From: Actinomadura rudentiformis
GTDB lineage: Bacteria > Actinomycetota > Actinomycetes > Streptosporangiales > Streptosporangiaceae
Direction of reading: 5' to 3'
DNA: 64,000 nucleotides
NCBI RefSeq assembly: GCF_008923185.1
Contig: NZ_WBMT01000002.1
Span: 372,001 to 436,000, forward strand
A program made the translations under genes and the position numbers. Positions 52,500-60,895 of the stretch are shown piece by piece (the first letter of the stretch is position 1; every line of letters begins with the position of its first letter). The notes below the pieces were generated by a model. That model was not told where the DNA came from. It did not search any database and worked only from the letters and a program-made list of their open reading frames with translations.

Positions 52500-53087
52500 T
52501 TACAGGGGCCCTGGCCTACACTCATGCAGTTGCCCGAACCGCCTTTGGGCGATCACCATAAAGTCGATCATGTCCTGTACAGCGTCCCGCCCACGCACCA
52601 CCGGGGCGAAATCGATCCGAATCCACGGTTTCTCTTTTCCGCAGCGGAACAGGGCGATCACATAGTTAGGTCGGGCCACCGCTCCGGAGGGAGGAATGAC
52701 AACGGCCAATCCCCAGCCAAGACTTCTGGGCAAGGATTGGGAGGCCTCACCCGCCCAATACTCCTGCTGACCTCGTACGATCCTCTCTCCGTCGCTATAC
52801 GACCAATTCACACCGAGTGGCGCTTCCTGCCCCTTGGCATACGCCAAGCAGAGACCATTGCTGGGCTGCGGACCATTGACCCAGTGGGCATCCACTGGTA
52901 TGGCCAAGCCTGTGACACGGCGAAATGCCTTCTCGGGAACGAGATCACATAGGTAGGGAGAACTATCCGCCACCTTTAAAGTAACCGGCGGCGAAGGCGC
53001 ACGCACCGGCGTAGCTTGATCACATCCAGCGATCGCGCACTGAACAGTGATGATGGCGCCTGCCCACCAACGCCTCGCGAGAATCAT
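52500..53087 (-). CDS. Small secreted lipoprotein (DUF3558-like)
   Basis: This 195-residue protein has a signal peptide and lipobox (CAIAGC, lipid-modified Cys22), a Pro-rich linker, and YLCDLVPEKAFRRVTG followed by spaced cysteines (GLCLAY, LFRCGKEK, LHECRP). The CDL start and overall size recall actinobacterial DUF3558 lipoproteins, whose function is unknown. It overlaps the 670-residue gene by four bases (ATGA) and is last in the WXG100 cassette. It could be a surface partner or protect against the cassette's product. Base composition is lower in GC than the rest of the window. Confidence 0.75.
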   Translation of the reverse strand: MILARRWWAGAIITVQCAIAGCDQATPVRAPSPPVTLKVADSSPYLCDLVPEKAFRRVTGLAIPVDAHWVNGPQPSNGLCLAYAKGQEAPLGVNWSYSDGERIVRGQQEYWAGEASQSLPRSLGWGLAVVIPPSGAVARPNYVIALFRCGKEKPWIRIDFAPVVRGRDAVQDMIDFMVIAQRRFGQLHECRPGPL

Positions 53088-55096
53088 CGCTGTCCGGTCG
53101 GTAGGACGTTTTGACCTGCTGAGTTCTTGTAATGACCGGTGACCTCTTCCATGCCCTCGCGGATCGATCCCTTGGCAATGTGCCCAAGCTTGCTCAACCC
53201 GACACGGTCATTAGCCCAAGCCAAGAACGCCTCGAATTGTCTGCCATCCATGGACTCGAGAGACCGAATCTTGGGATCCTCTTCGGAGGTAGCGAACGGC
53301 TGCCCTCTCAAGTCCTTTGGGTTGTAGCGGTGGTGGGTTATCAGGGAGGTGGCGATCATTTGGTTGATGAGCTTTTCTACGGCTTCGGTGTTGGACTTGG
53401 GGGCGAGGATGGCGTCGTTGGGCTTTTCGGCCATGCGGCGGGCTAGCCAGGCGGTGAGGGTGTTCATGACCTGGCTGACCGTGATTCTGTAGGCCTGGCC
53501 TGCGGCGGGCGCTCGCGTGGAGATGCCCTGTTCTACCTTGTCGGAGGCGAAGCCGAGGCCTAGGGAGACGTAGCCCTGAATCTGTTGCAGGTCGGCGGCC
53601 AGGCGGGCGTTCTCTCCCCAGACGGACTGGTTGCGGGCTTCGAGGAGATGGCCGAACATCCAGCCTTCGCGGACGATTGTGCTCTCAAGGTGTCGGGAGT
53701 TCCTGGTGACCGATCTGTCGATGGAGAGCTTGGCGTGTGCGATCTGGGCCTTGAGCAGGATGTCGAAGGCGTTCGCGTCGCGGGCTATGTCGAGGAGCAG
53801 GTAGTCGAGGTCCACGTCGTTCATCGGCGTGCTGCCGGACGGTGAGTTGTACCGGAACGACTGGTAGACGTCGTTGACCTTCTCGATGTGAGTGGCGAGA
53901 ACCTGTGCCATGGAGGGCCGCAGGGCGGAGAGCGCGTCGAGCTTCTCCTGGTCCTTGATGGAGACGTGGCCGTCCTTCACGGCGAAGAGGTCCTTGGCGT
54001 CGTCGGCGAGGATCTTGCCGGCTGTGAAGGCCAGGCGTTCGGAGACTTCGTCTTGGCCTGCGGCGGCGGTCTGGAGGGTCTTGCCCAGGGCGGCACCGCG
54101 GTCTGTTTGGCCCCAGAGGTCGCGGCGGTCGCGGAGGAGGTATTCGAGGTTCGAGAGCCTCATGCGGGGTGGGGTGTCGACTGTGGGTGGACCCATTGGG
54201 GCGTGATTGAGGAGGGCTTGGGCTCCCTCGCGGCCGGACGCGGCGGCGGCGTTGAGGAGGGGGATGAGGAAGTCGGTCTTGCGGTGGTTGAACCTGCCGG
54301 CGAGGTCGGGCAGTGGGCTGCCCAGGAGGGCCTTGCGGACGACTCGGTCGTATTCGGTCATGTCGCCGCCCACGACCTTGATGAAGCGGGCGGAAAAGCG
54401 GGTGTCTGCGGCGGCCATCAGAGTCGAGAGCGATTGGTAGCCGGCATAGCCGTACGGCGGTTTGGTGCCTGGCGGGAACGTCGTGCGGCCGGCTTCCGTG
54501 AGCTCGATGAGGAAGGTGTCGCCTGCGTAGGCGTGGCGGTGAGGGTTTGTGGCCAGGGCAAGGCTGCGCCCCAGAAGGGCCAGAATGTTTTGGTCGTTGC
54601 GGAACGCAGCTGGGAGCTTGAGTAGGTCTTCGGCACCCAGCGCCTCCAGGAGGGCCCTGGCGAAAGCCGGAGTGATGTCGTTCGGTTCGTAGCGGCGGAG
54701 GCCTTGCAGGGCCTTGGGGTCGTTCTTGGCCGCGCGATGCAGGAGAGGGGGCAGGCGGCGGCCTTCGGCATAGGCGACCTGGTCGGTGTAGCGGTCCGGC
54801 AACGTGATGAAGTTGCCGTCAGGGCGGCAGACGCTGAACGTCAGTTTCTGGCGGTCGAGGTCGTGCGCAAGTGTGTTGCGGCGGCGCAGGTCAGCGGCGG
54901 CTTCTTGGGCCCACGCGGCGATTCGTTGGATCTCCTGCGCGGGGGTGGTGCTGACGCCGGCGCCGTTCAGTGCCTGCCAGAGCTGGTCGGCCATCTCCGC
55001 CAGCCGCGGCCCGGCCTTGGTCATGTCCTGCGTCATCTGCTCGAACTGCGCGAGCTTCACTCCGCACGTGTCGGGTCCGAGCCAGTTGTCCGCCAC
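53084..55096 (-). CDS. Large protein of the WXG100 cassette, function unknown
   Basis: I do not recognise this 670-residue protein with certainty. GTG 55096 lies two bases after the upstream stop. The N-terminus (VADNWLGPDTCGVKLAQFEQ) leads into about 110 residues of amphipathic helix resembling an enlarged WXG100 module. It has no signal peptide and no membrane helix. The middle contains DITPAFARALLEALGAEDL and NDVDLDYLLLDIARDANAFD, both helical. The C-terminus ends KGSIREGMEEVTGHYKNSAG. Large proteins beside WXG100 genes in actinomycetes (for example the DUF6571 group) are candidate type VII secretion substrates. No toxin motif is visible. Confidence 0.65.
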   Translation of the reverse strand: MADNWLGPDTCGVKLAQFEQMTQDMTKAGPRLAEMADQLWQALNGAGVSTTPAQEIQRIAAWAQEAAADLRRRNTLAHDLDRQKLTFSVCRPDGNFITLPDRYTDQVAYAEGRRLPPLLHRAAKNDPKALQGLRRYEPNDITPAFARALLEALGAEDLLKLPAAFRNDQNILALLGRSLALATNPHRHAYAGDTFLIELTEAGRTTFPPGTKPPYGYAGYQSLSTLMAAADTRFSARFIKVVGGDMTEYDRVVRKALLGSPLPDLAGRFNHRKTDFLIPLLNAAAASGREGAQALLNHAPMGPPTVDTPPRMRLSNLEYLLRDRRDLWGQTDRGAALGKTLQTAAAGQDEVSERLAFTAGKILADDAKDLFAVKDGHVSIKDQEKLDALSALRPSMAQVLATHIEKVNDVYQSFRYNSPSGSTPMNDVDLDYLLLDIARDANAFDILLKAQIAHAKLSIDRSVTRNSRHLESTIVREGWMFGHLLEARNQSVWGENARLAADLQQIQGYVSLGLGFASDKVEQGISTRAPAAGQAYRITVSQVMNTLTAWLARRMAEKPNDAILAPKSNTEAVEKLINQMIATSLITHHRYNPKDLRGQPFATSEEDPKIRSLESMDGRQFEAFLAWANDRVGLSKLGHIAKGSIREGMEEVTGHYKNSAGQNVLPTGQR

Positions 55097-55098
55097 CG

Positions 55099-55398
55099 TC
55101 AGCTGGCCAGGGGGCGGCGGATCTTTTCCTGGACGAGGTCCAGCGCTTTGCGTATCTGCGCGTGGAGCTCGGCGTCGCTGCGTTCGAGCCGGCGGTCGAA
55201 CGACCTGGCGGAGGCGCCGCCGACCCAGGCGTGGTCGCCCATGGCCTGGCGCGGCCGCGTGAACGTGTGCCAATGGTCGTTCGACAGCTGTTGGATGCGT
55301 CCCAGCAGGAGTTGCAGCCTGAAGCGCTCAGCCTCGTCCACGTCCGCCTCCGTTCTTTCGAACGAGACTGCCAGCCGGAGTGGGAGCTCGTCACGCAA
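55099..55398 (-). CDS. WXG100-like small helical protein
   Basis: This 99-residue helical protein contains DHAWVGGASARSFDRRLERS, a W-x-G turn between two long amphipathic helices, as in WXG100 proteins. Size is right for the family. The best start is TTG 55398 with no clear ribosome site; a start nearer DVDEAERF cannot be excluded. It lies 84 bases after the classical WXG100 gene and two bases before the large gene. The two small proteins probably form a heterodimer, by analogy with EsxA/EsxB. Confidence 0.7.
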   Translation of the reverse strand: MRDELPLRLAVSFERTEADVDEAERFRLQLLLGRIQQLSNDHWHTFTRPRQAMGDHAWVGGASARSFDRRLERSDAELHAQIRKALDLVQEKIRRPLAS

Positions 55399-55482
55399 CG
55401 GAATCAGATCGTTACGCTGAGAATGGCGCGGGCCCCGACCTCGGGGGGATGGGCCGGGACCCGCGGTCTCGCAGAGGCGACG

Positions 55483-55755
55483 TCAGCGTGTGGCCGCCTC
55501 GATGTTCTGCTGGGAGCGCTTGATGTCCTGGCTGCCCTGCTCGAGGGCGACGGCCATCTTGTCGAAGGCCGTCTTGGCCTCCATCCACGCGCTGCGGAAC
55601 CGGTCGGCGCCCGGGCCCCACCAGATCTCGGTACTGCTGACCGTTCGGCCGTTGAGGTCCTTGATCAGGGCGTCGAGGTTCTTGGAGTGCTTGCTGAACA
55701 TGCGGGACAGGTCTTCCAGTGCCCCGATGCTGGCGCCCCGCTTGTCACCGCTCAT
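55483..55755 (-). CDS. WXG100 family protein (ESAT-6-like)
   Basis: This 90-residue protein has the WXG100 layout: helix 1 (DLSRMFSKHSKNLDALIKDL), the turn WWGPGADRFRSAW, and helix 2 (AKTAFDKMAVALEQGSQDI). Proteins of this class are secreted as dimers by type VII systems. ATG 55755 follows AAAGGGA. It heads a four-gene set (WXG100, second WXG100-like, 670-residue protein, lipoprotein). The only secretion motor in the window is the FHA-FtsK protein at 41320. Confidence 0.9.
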   Translation of the reverse strand: MSGDKRGASIGALEDLSRMFSKHSKNLDALIKDLNGRTVSSTEIWWGPGADRFRSAWMEAKTAFDKMAVALEQGSQDIKRSQQNIEAATR

Positions 55756-56277
55756 TGCACCGATCCCTTTCGCCGCACTGCCGGAAGAATGGCTGCCAGC
55801 CTACGCCCCACGGATCACAGTAATCCACCCGTACGAGGGCCCGCACCTGCCGATTCGGGCGTTTTCCGGTGGACCGGCGGTGGCCGGAAGCGGCCACAGC
55901 GGTCCTGACACGGCCCCAACTGCCGTCACGCTGCGCAGTTGGTTGACGAACATTATTACCGAACGTCAATGTATGTGCGGGACAAACGCCTTTCCCGTCG
56001 GCCTTCCATTCGAATCAGAACGCCTGTTTTACGGGAATGCACACTTCGCCATTGATCGACTAAGCAATTCGCTCTCAGGGCCATTGCCGATGGGTCACGT
56101 GACAACGTCGGGCGGCGCCGCGCGCGGAGGTGCCGAACGAGTTGTGGCGGGCGGAGGAGCAGGTCAGGACGTGCTTGCGGGCGGCGAATTTCGGCCGGGG
56201 GCGGCCAAAGTCAGGTGGCGGGCCGGGTGGTAGTGCGAAGATCTCGGGGCACTGTGTCAGGAGAGTGAGAACCGCCG
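55756..56277. other. Intergenic region with a divergent inverted repeat
   Basis: This is 522 bases between the divergent WXG100 and methyltransferase genes. TTGACG (55943-55948) and CGTCAA (55964-55969) form an inverted repeat around 15 AT-rich bases (AACATTATTACCGAA), which reads as a -35-like element in both directions. The surrounding 100 bases are unusually AT-rich for this genome. No convincing gene is seen; open frames here lack protein-like sequence. Confidence 0.5.
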
Positions 56278-57066
56278 ATGAGTAAGCCTCCCGAAATCGA
56301 CAGCACCGTGCCGCACTCGGCACGGATCTGGAATTACCTGTTGGGAGGGAAGGACTACTACCCCGTCGACCAGCGTGCCGGCGACATGGTGTGCGGCATC
56401 TTCCCCGGCATGGTGGAGCTGAGCCGGCAGTCTCGCCACATGCTCGCCCGCGTGGTGCGCTGGCTCGCAGGTGAGGCGGGGGTCCGCCAGTTCCTGGACG
56501 TCGGCACCGGGCTTCCCGTGGTCGACAACACCCATGAGGTCGCTCAGCGGGTGGCTCCCGAATCGCGGATCGTGTACGTGGACAACGACCCGTTGGTGCT
56601 CGCGTACGCCCAGGCCCTGCTCACGAGCACCCCGGAGGGGGCGACCGACTACATCCAGGCGGACGCGCGCGATCCGGAGAAGATCCTGGCCGCGGCAGCG
56701 CGCACTCTGGACTTCAGCCAGCCCGTCGCGCTCATGCTCATGGGCCTCCTGGGATTGGTCCGCGACTACGACGAGGCTCGTTCGATCGTGGAACGGCTGG
56801 TGGCGGGACTGCCGTCAGGCAGTTACCTGGCGCTCTACGACGGCACCGACACCGAGCCGGCGTACGTGGAGGCGCTCAGGCGCTACAACGCCGGGAAGGG
56901 AGTGATCCCCTACACGGCCCGCAGCCCGCAGCTGATCGCCCGCTACTTCGACGGCCTCGAGGTGCTGGAGCCTGGCATCGTTCCGGTGTCGAGATGGCGC
57001 CCTGAGCCGTTGGATGAGACTCCCGAGGTGGCCTGCGCAGGCGGAGTCGGGCGCAAGAACGCCTGA
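56278..57066 (+). CDS. S-adenosylmethionine-dependent methyltransferase (DUF574/Methyltransf_19)
   Basis: This 262-residue protein belongs to a family very common in actinomycetes. It begins PPEIDSTVPHSARIWNYLLG followed by GKDYYPVDQ, the family's start motif. The SAM loop is QFLDVGTGLPVVDNTHEVAQ, and VYVDNDPLVLAYAQALL is the acidic strand that binds the ribose. Targets are unknown. The ATG is preceded by GAGAGTGAGA. It stands alone after the AT-rich divergent region, so it may share a control region with the WXG100 operon. Confidence 0.9.
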   Translation: MSKPPEIDSTVPHSARIWNYLLGGKDYYPVDQRAGDMVCGIFPGMVELSRQSRHMLARVVRWLAGEAGVRQFLDVGTGLPVVDNTHEVAQRVAPESRIVYVDNDPLVLAYAQALLTSTPEGATDYIQADARDPEKILAAAARTLDFSQPVALMLMGLLGLVRDYDEARSIVERLVAGLPSGSYLALYDGTDTEPAYVEALRRYNAGKGVIPYTARSPQLIARYFDGLEVLEPGIVPVSRWRPEPLDETPEVACAGGVGRKNA

Positions 57067-57134
57067 ACAGAGTGAACGCCGACAAGCGCGGCCTGTCGCG
57101 CACAACGACCACGGGCGATCATGCTCGGTCTCAC

Positions 57135-57674
57135 TCAGTGGTGGTCCGGGTCGTTGACAGGGTGGACGGAGGGGTCCAGGACTCGTTCGCCCACCAGGGT
57201 GATCTGCTCTCCTTGGGTCGTGAACTCGAACCGGCGGCGCACCGACTGGGTGAGGCTGCCGTTCTCGTAGCGGACCTCGGTGTGCTCTGTGGCCTCCAGC
57301 GTGATGCGGTCGCCCGTCCGAACCGCACGATCGGCGCGGAGGCGCGTGCGGGCGCCGGTGTACGCGGGACCGCCCTCGACGGGGGCGCGGTTGCGATTCG
57401 CCAACTCCCGCAAGGCTCGGTCCTGGTTGCGTACGACCACGGGTGATATCTGGACGCCGAGCACCTCGGAGGGGCTTTGCCGGTCGCGTCGCCGGGGCTT
57501 CTGGACGAGCGCCTCCGAACGGCGTTCCAGCAGCGACCGTGCGGCGACGGTGAGCTGCTGTTTGGTCTCGTCGTCCACGGTCGGCCGGCTCACCACCGGG
57601 GCGGACGACGGCAACATCACGCATGCGGCGATGGCGAGGACCATCGCCAGGCCGGAACGTGTCCCGCGGGCCAT
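57135..57674 (-). CDS. Exported protein of unknown function
   Basis: I do not recognise this 179-residue protein. It has a basic start (MARGTRSG) and a hydrophobic segment (LAMVLAIAACVML), so it is exported; IAAC could be a weak lipobox. The mature part has a helical, Arg-rich first half (LLERRSEALVQKPRRRDRQS) and a strand-rich second half (RITLEATEHTEVRYENGSLT, RRRFEFTTQGEQITL), with no cysteines. The second half reads like a small beta domain. GAGGAGACC precedes the ATG. It is convergent with the methyltransferase, and its upstream side is the 1-kb repeat region. Confidence 0.7.
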   Translation of the reverse strand: MARGTRSGLAMVLAIAACVMLPSSAPVVSRPTVDDETKQQLTVAARSLLERRSEALVQKPRRRDRQSPSEVLGVQISPVVVRNQDRALRELANRNRAPVEGGPAYTGARTRLRADRAVRTGDRITLEATEHTEVRYENGSLTQSVRRRFEFTTQGEQITLVGERVLDPSVHPVNDPDHH

Positions 57675-58181
57675 CGGTCTCCTCTGTTGATCAGTCGCGA
57701 AGATACACCGGCGAAACCCCCGACGGGAGAGGCAAATCAGTCCGAATCACCCCGGAGTCGCCAGGACCAGATCACCCAGAATCACCACGCACAGCCCCAG
57801 CCACGACACGCCCCGAACAACCCGGCCCCGAACAACCACAGACAAGCAGCCCAAGCCCTCCACGAACGACCAAGCCAAGCCCCACCGCACGATCCCCCAC
57901 TGCGCGGCCTCCAGTATCGCCACGCTGGAAACGACCACGAGTGGAACGATCCAGCTCACGGCACCCGCAGATGGAACGGCCAAGCCGTCCGCGAACGATC
58001 CGCCGCCGCGCCGAACGGTCCACCTCCGTACCCCGCGACGGCAACAATCCGGCTCAGAAGACCACAGCCGAACGCTTCAGCTCAGTCCGCCCGCGAACGG
58101 AGCATCTTGCGACGCCACTGGCTGACCAGGTCAGCGACCACGGGCGGACCGCCTCGGGACCGGACCGCCTCGGACAGCCGC
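57675..58181. other. Non-coding stretch before the 26-bp array
   Basis: This is about 500 bases of C- and A-rich plus-strand sequence (many CCACGA, AACGAC and CCGAAC words) without a convincing gene. It grades into the 26-bp repeat array, so it may be an older, decayed part of it. Frames are long on the plus strand only because stop-codon words are rare. Confidence 0.5.
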
Positions 58182-58728
58182 AGGCCAAAGCAGCTCACGA
58201 CGCCCGCAAACCAGACCAGCTAGGAACGCCCGCAAGCTGGATCGGCACACGACGACCGCGCCGGATCGGCTCACGACGGCCGCAGACCGGATCGGCACAC
58301 GGCTACCGCAGACCGGATTACATCGGGACGCTTGCAGGTTGGATCGGCTCACGACGGCCGCAGGCCAGATTGGCTCAGGACCCCGCAGAGCGGATCGGCA
58401 CACGATGGTCGCAGGCCGGATCGGTGCAGGACGCCCACAGACCGGATCGGCTCACGATGGTCACCGGCCTGATCGCATCGGCACGTCCGCAGGCTGGATC
58501 AGTTCACGACGGCCGCAGACCGGATCGGCTCAGGACCTCCGCAAACCGGATCGGCACACGGCTGCCGCAGACCGGATTGCATCGGGACGCCTGCAGGTTG
58601 GATCGGCTCACGACGGCCGCAGGCCAGATTGGCTCAGGACCCCGCAGAGCGGATCGGCACACGATGGTCGCAGGCCGGATCGGTGCAGGACGGTCGCGGA
58701 GCGGATCGGCGCTTGGGGGATGCAGGGC
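58182..58728. repeat. 26-bp tandem repeat array, about 21 copies
   Basis: Nineteen clear units start at 58239, nearly all 26 bp, with two at 25 bp (58367, 58626) and the first at 24 bp. Two decayed units lie upstream. Most begin GGATCGGCTCACGACGGC or GGATCGGCACACG and end CGCAGACC or CGCAGGCC. Units 58289-58434 recur at 58548-58693 with only a few substitutions, an offset of 259 bp. There are no unique spacers. The array stops three bases before the stop codon of the COG0523 gene. Unit length is not a multiple of three, which argues against coding. Confidence 0.9.
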
Positions 58729-58731
58729 AGG

Positions 58732-59853
58732 TCAGTCGAGGACGCCTGCGAATGGGTCGGTGTAGGTGGCCCAGGCGTCGGAGCCGGCGCGCATTTCGGC
58801 TTCGGTGAGCAGGCACCGGTCGAGGAGGTGGGTCATGGCGGGGCGGTCAAGTTCTGGGCCGGTGAACGCGAGCAGTTGGGTGCGGTCGCCGGTCTTCGGC
58901 CGCCAGTCCAGGGCGGCGGCGGCGCGGCGGGCGGGTGTGGCTTTGGACCACGCGCGGCTGGAGCGGGCGGCGAGCCACCGGCCGCGGTCCTCGATGGCCA
59001 GCAGACCGGACACGCAGTCCCAGCCCAGGAGCACGTCTGGACGGTTCGCCAGCCATAGGCGCCCACGGCTCCGTACGGCACACGTCGCCAGATCGTCGAT
59101 CGCCTCGTACAGCCGGACGGGGTGGAGCGGACGGGGGCGCCGCCAGATCAGTGTGGCGACTCCGTCGGAATTCTGGTCGACCGGCAGGCGCAGGCTCTCC
59201 GGATCGACCCGGGCTGCGAGTGTCTCGGCGTCGAGCGAGCCGTGCGGGGCCGTGAGCTCGTCGAGCAGAGTGACCGGCGTGCCGGCACCCAGGTGTTCGA
59301 GCACGGTGCGCGCCAGGAGGACGTCCTCCGGCTCCCCGGCGCCGAGGACGAGATTCGACGCGTACTCGATCTGGCGGACGAGGACCTCTGCCACGTAGCG
59401 CTCGTCCTCCTCGGACGCCGTCAGTGCCCGGTCCCGCAGGCGTTCGCCACCGCCCAGGTCGTTCAGCACGCCGGCGGGGTCCGCTGCCGTGAGCACACCC
59501 GCGAGATGTACGCCGGGCACCTTGGCCGCGATCTGTTCGGCGACGGCACGTGGTTCGACAGAGCCCCAGGTCTCGATGACGAGGAGGCGTGCCTCGCCGG
59601 CCAGGCGCTCGACCGCGGGCAGCACGTCCTCGCGGATGGTGCACGAAACGCAGCCGTGCGCCAGGCGTACATCGGCTCGTTCCCGCACTCCCCATGCGTC
59701 GAGCACGACGCGTTCGACCTGGCCATGGTCGATGCCGCGCAGGTCGTGGTGAACGGCGACGGAGTACGGCGTGGCCGCCAGAAGCCTGCGCACGGCTTCG
59801 GCGCGCACCTCAGCGTGCAGACCCGCGACCACGACGACCGGAATGCTCGACAT
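58732..59853 (-). CDS. COG0523 (CobW-like) protein without a P-loop, Zur-box controlled
   Basis: This 373-residue protein is related to the CobW/YciC metal chaperones. It keeps the metal-binding motif region ([14 protein letters not shown]) and the C-terminal CobW domain ([34 protein letters not shown]). The N-terminal Walker A (normally GFLGAGKTT) reads [12 protein letters not shown], so GTP binding is probably lost; mycobacterial Rv0106 looks similar from memory. ATG 59853 follows GGGAGGG. It is divergent from the alternative ribosomal protein operon and shares the Zur box, so it is made under zinc limitation and may move zinc. Confidence 0.87.
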   Translation of the reverse strand: MSSIPVVVVAGLHAEVRAEAVRRLLAATPYSVAVHHDLRGIDHGQVERVVLDAWGVRERADVRLAHGCVSCTIREDVLPAVERLAGEARLLVIETWGSVEPRAVAEQIAAKVPGVHLAGVLTAADPAGVLNDLGGGERLRDRALTASEEDERYVAEVLVRQIEYASNLVLGAGEPEDVLLARTVLEHLGAGTPVTLLDELTAPHGSLDAETLAARVDPESLRLPVDQNSDGVATLIWRRPRPLHPVRLYEAIDDLATCAVRSRGRLWLANRPDVLLGWDCVSGLLAIEDRGRWLAARSSRAWSKATPARRAAAALDWRPKTGDRTQLLAFTGPELDRPAMTHLLDRCLLTEAEMRAGSDAWATYTDPFAGVLD

Positions 59854-59872
59854 CCTGCTTACCCTCCCCGGA

Positions 59873-59891
59873 ATGAAAACGGTTATCATTA
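59873..59891. promoter_or_regulatory. Zur box between COG0523 and alternative ribosomal protein genes
   Basis: The near-palindrome AATGAAAACGGTTATCATT matches the actinobacterial zinc-uptake-regulator operator (ATGAAAA-type arms). It lies 20 bases before the COG0523 start and 43 before rpmG. One site can control both directions. Confidence 0.85.
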
Positions 59892-59933
59892 TGTTTGCAC
59901 AAGCACGGAAGCACTGCCGACAGAGAGGGCTCC

Positions 59934-60098
59934 ATGGCCAGGAACGAGCTCCGGCCGGTGATCAAGCTCAGGTCGACCGCCGGCACCGGTCACACGTACG
60001 TGACCACCAAGAACCGCCGGAACGACCCCGACCGCCTGACCCTCCGCAAGTACGACCCGATCGTGCGCAGGCACGTGGACTACCGGGAGGAACGATGA
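59934..60098 (+). CDS. rpmG: Ribosomal protein L33, zinc-free paralogue
   Basis: This 54-residue L33 ([20 protein letters not shown], ending [11 protein letters not shown]) has no cysteines, whereas zinc-binding L33 has two CxxC pairs. Such C-minus copies replace the zinc forms when zinc is short. ATG 59934 follows AGAGAGGG. It is first of four genes coupled by one- to four-base overlaps, and the Zur box lies just upstream. Confidence 0.95.
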   Translation: MARNELRPVIKLRSTAGTGHTYVTTKNRRNDPDRLTLRKYDPIVRRHVDYREER

Positions 60099-60346
60099 AG
60101 AAGAACATCCACCCCGACTACCGGCCCGTCGTCTTCCGCGACCGCGGCGCCGACTTCGCCTTCCTGACCCGTTCGACGGTGGCCTCCGACCGCACGATCG
60201 AATGGGAGGACGGCAACTCCTACCCCGTCGTCGACGTGGACGTCTCGTCCGCGAGCCACCCGTTCTACACGGGCAAGAGCCGCGTGGTGGACTCCACGGG
60301 CGCGGTGGAGAAGTTCAACCGGCGCTACGCGCGGGGCCGCGGCTGA
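60095..60346 (+). CDS. rpmE2: Ribosomal protein L31 type B, zinc-free
   Basis: This 83-residue type B L31 ([40 protein letters not shown]) lacks the CxxC pair of type A. Replacing zinc-bound L31 frees zinc for the cell. It overlaps rpmG by four bases (ATGA) and shares one base with rpmB (TGATG). Confidence 0.96.
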   Translation: MKKNIHPDYRPVVFRDRGADFAFLTRSTVASDRTIEWEDGNSYPVVDVDVSSASHPFYTGKSRVVDSTGAVEKFNRRYARGRG

Positions 60347-60582
60347 TGTCCCGGCGTTGCCGGCTGACGGGCCGCGGACCGGGGTTCGGCAGGCGGGTGT
60401 CGCACTCGCACCGCCGGACCCCGCGCCGCTTCGACGTGAACGTGCAGCGCAAGCGCTACTGGCTGCCGAGCGAGCGGCGGTACGTGACGCTCACGTTGAG
60501 CACCAAGGCCATCAAGACCATCGACAAGATCGGCATCGACCGGGCGGTGGCCCGGATCAGGGCACGCGGGGAGAAGGTCTGA
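60346..60582 (+). CDS. rpmB: Ribosomal protein L28, zinc-free paralogue
   Basis: This 78-residue L28 begins [20 protein letters not shown]. The usual N-terminal CxxC is replaced by a single Cys, and [19 protein letters not shown] keeps the L28 core. It ends [13 protein letters not shown], as in bacterial L28. It is coupled on both sides by TGATG overlaps and belongs to the Zur-controlled set. Confidence 0.95.
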   Translation: MSRRCRLTGRGPGFGRRVSHSHRRTPRRFDVNVQRKRYWLPSERRYVTLTLSTKAIKTIDKIGIDRAVARIRARGEKV

Positions 60583-60887
60583 TGGCCAAGAAGAGCAAGA
60601 TCGCGGCCAACGAACGGCGGCGCGCCGTGGTGGCACGCCATGCCGCCCGCCGCGCCGAGCTCAAGCGGCTCGTGCGCAGCCCCGGCGTCGCCCCGAGGTC
60701 CGCGCCGCGGCCGTACGTGAGCTGAGCCGCCAACCCCGCGACGCCAGGCCCCACGCGGATCCGCAACCGCGACGCCGTCGACGGCCGCCCCCGCGGGCAC
60801 CTTCGCAAGTTCGGCCTCAGCCGCATCCGGTTCCGCGAACTGGCCCACCGAGGCGAGCTCCCAGGCATCCGCAAGTCCAGCTGGTAA
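60582..60887 (+). pseudogene. rpsN: Ribosomal protein S14, zinc-free type, broken by two frameshifts
   Basis: The first 37 codons ([20 protein letters not shown], then LKRLVRSPGVAP) are normal S14. One missing base near 60693-60697 (a CCCC run) shifts the frame, and the correct continuation [18 protein letters not shown] is in another frame. One extra C near 60749-60753 (also CCCC) restores it for [20 protein letters not shown] through to LPGIRKSSW and TAA at 60885-60887. The total is 306 bases, exactly 101 codons plus stop. In the unshifted frame a TGA at 60723 cuts the protein to 47 residues. It is either a sequencing artefact at two C runs or a recent pseudogene. Confidence 0.88.
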
Positions 60888-60895
60888 ACCCGACC

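Noticed and set aside
52408..52665. 85-codon plus-strand frame before the lipoprotein gene
   Set aside because: It overlaps the lipoprotein gene's 3' end, has no ribosome site, and shows no recognisable motif.
58182..58728. CRISPR array
   Set aside because: Repeats are directly adjacent with no unique spacers, units diverge from each other, and no cas genes are present.
57623..58765. Long open frame across the 26-bp repeats (380 codons)
   Set aside because: The unit is not a multiple of three, so the frame passes through all phases and stays open only because stop words are rare in the repeat. It has no ribosome site and the sequence is not protein-like.
60582..60725. A genuine 47-residue S14-like protein
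   Set aside because: The remaining S14 sequence follows directly in shifted frames and ends at the canonical length, so this is a broken full-length gene.
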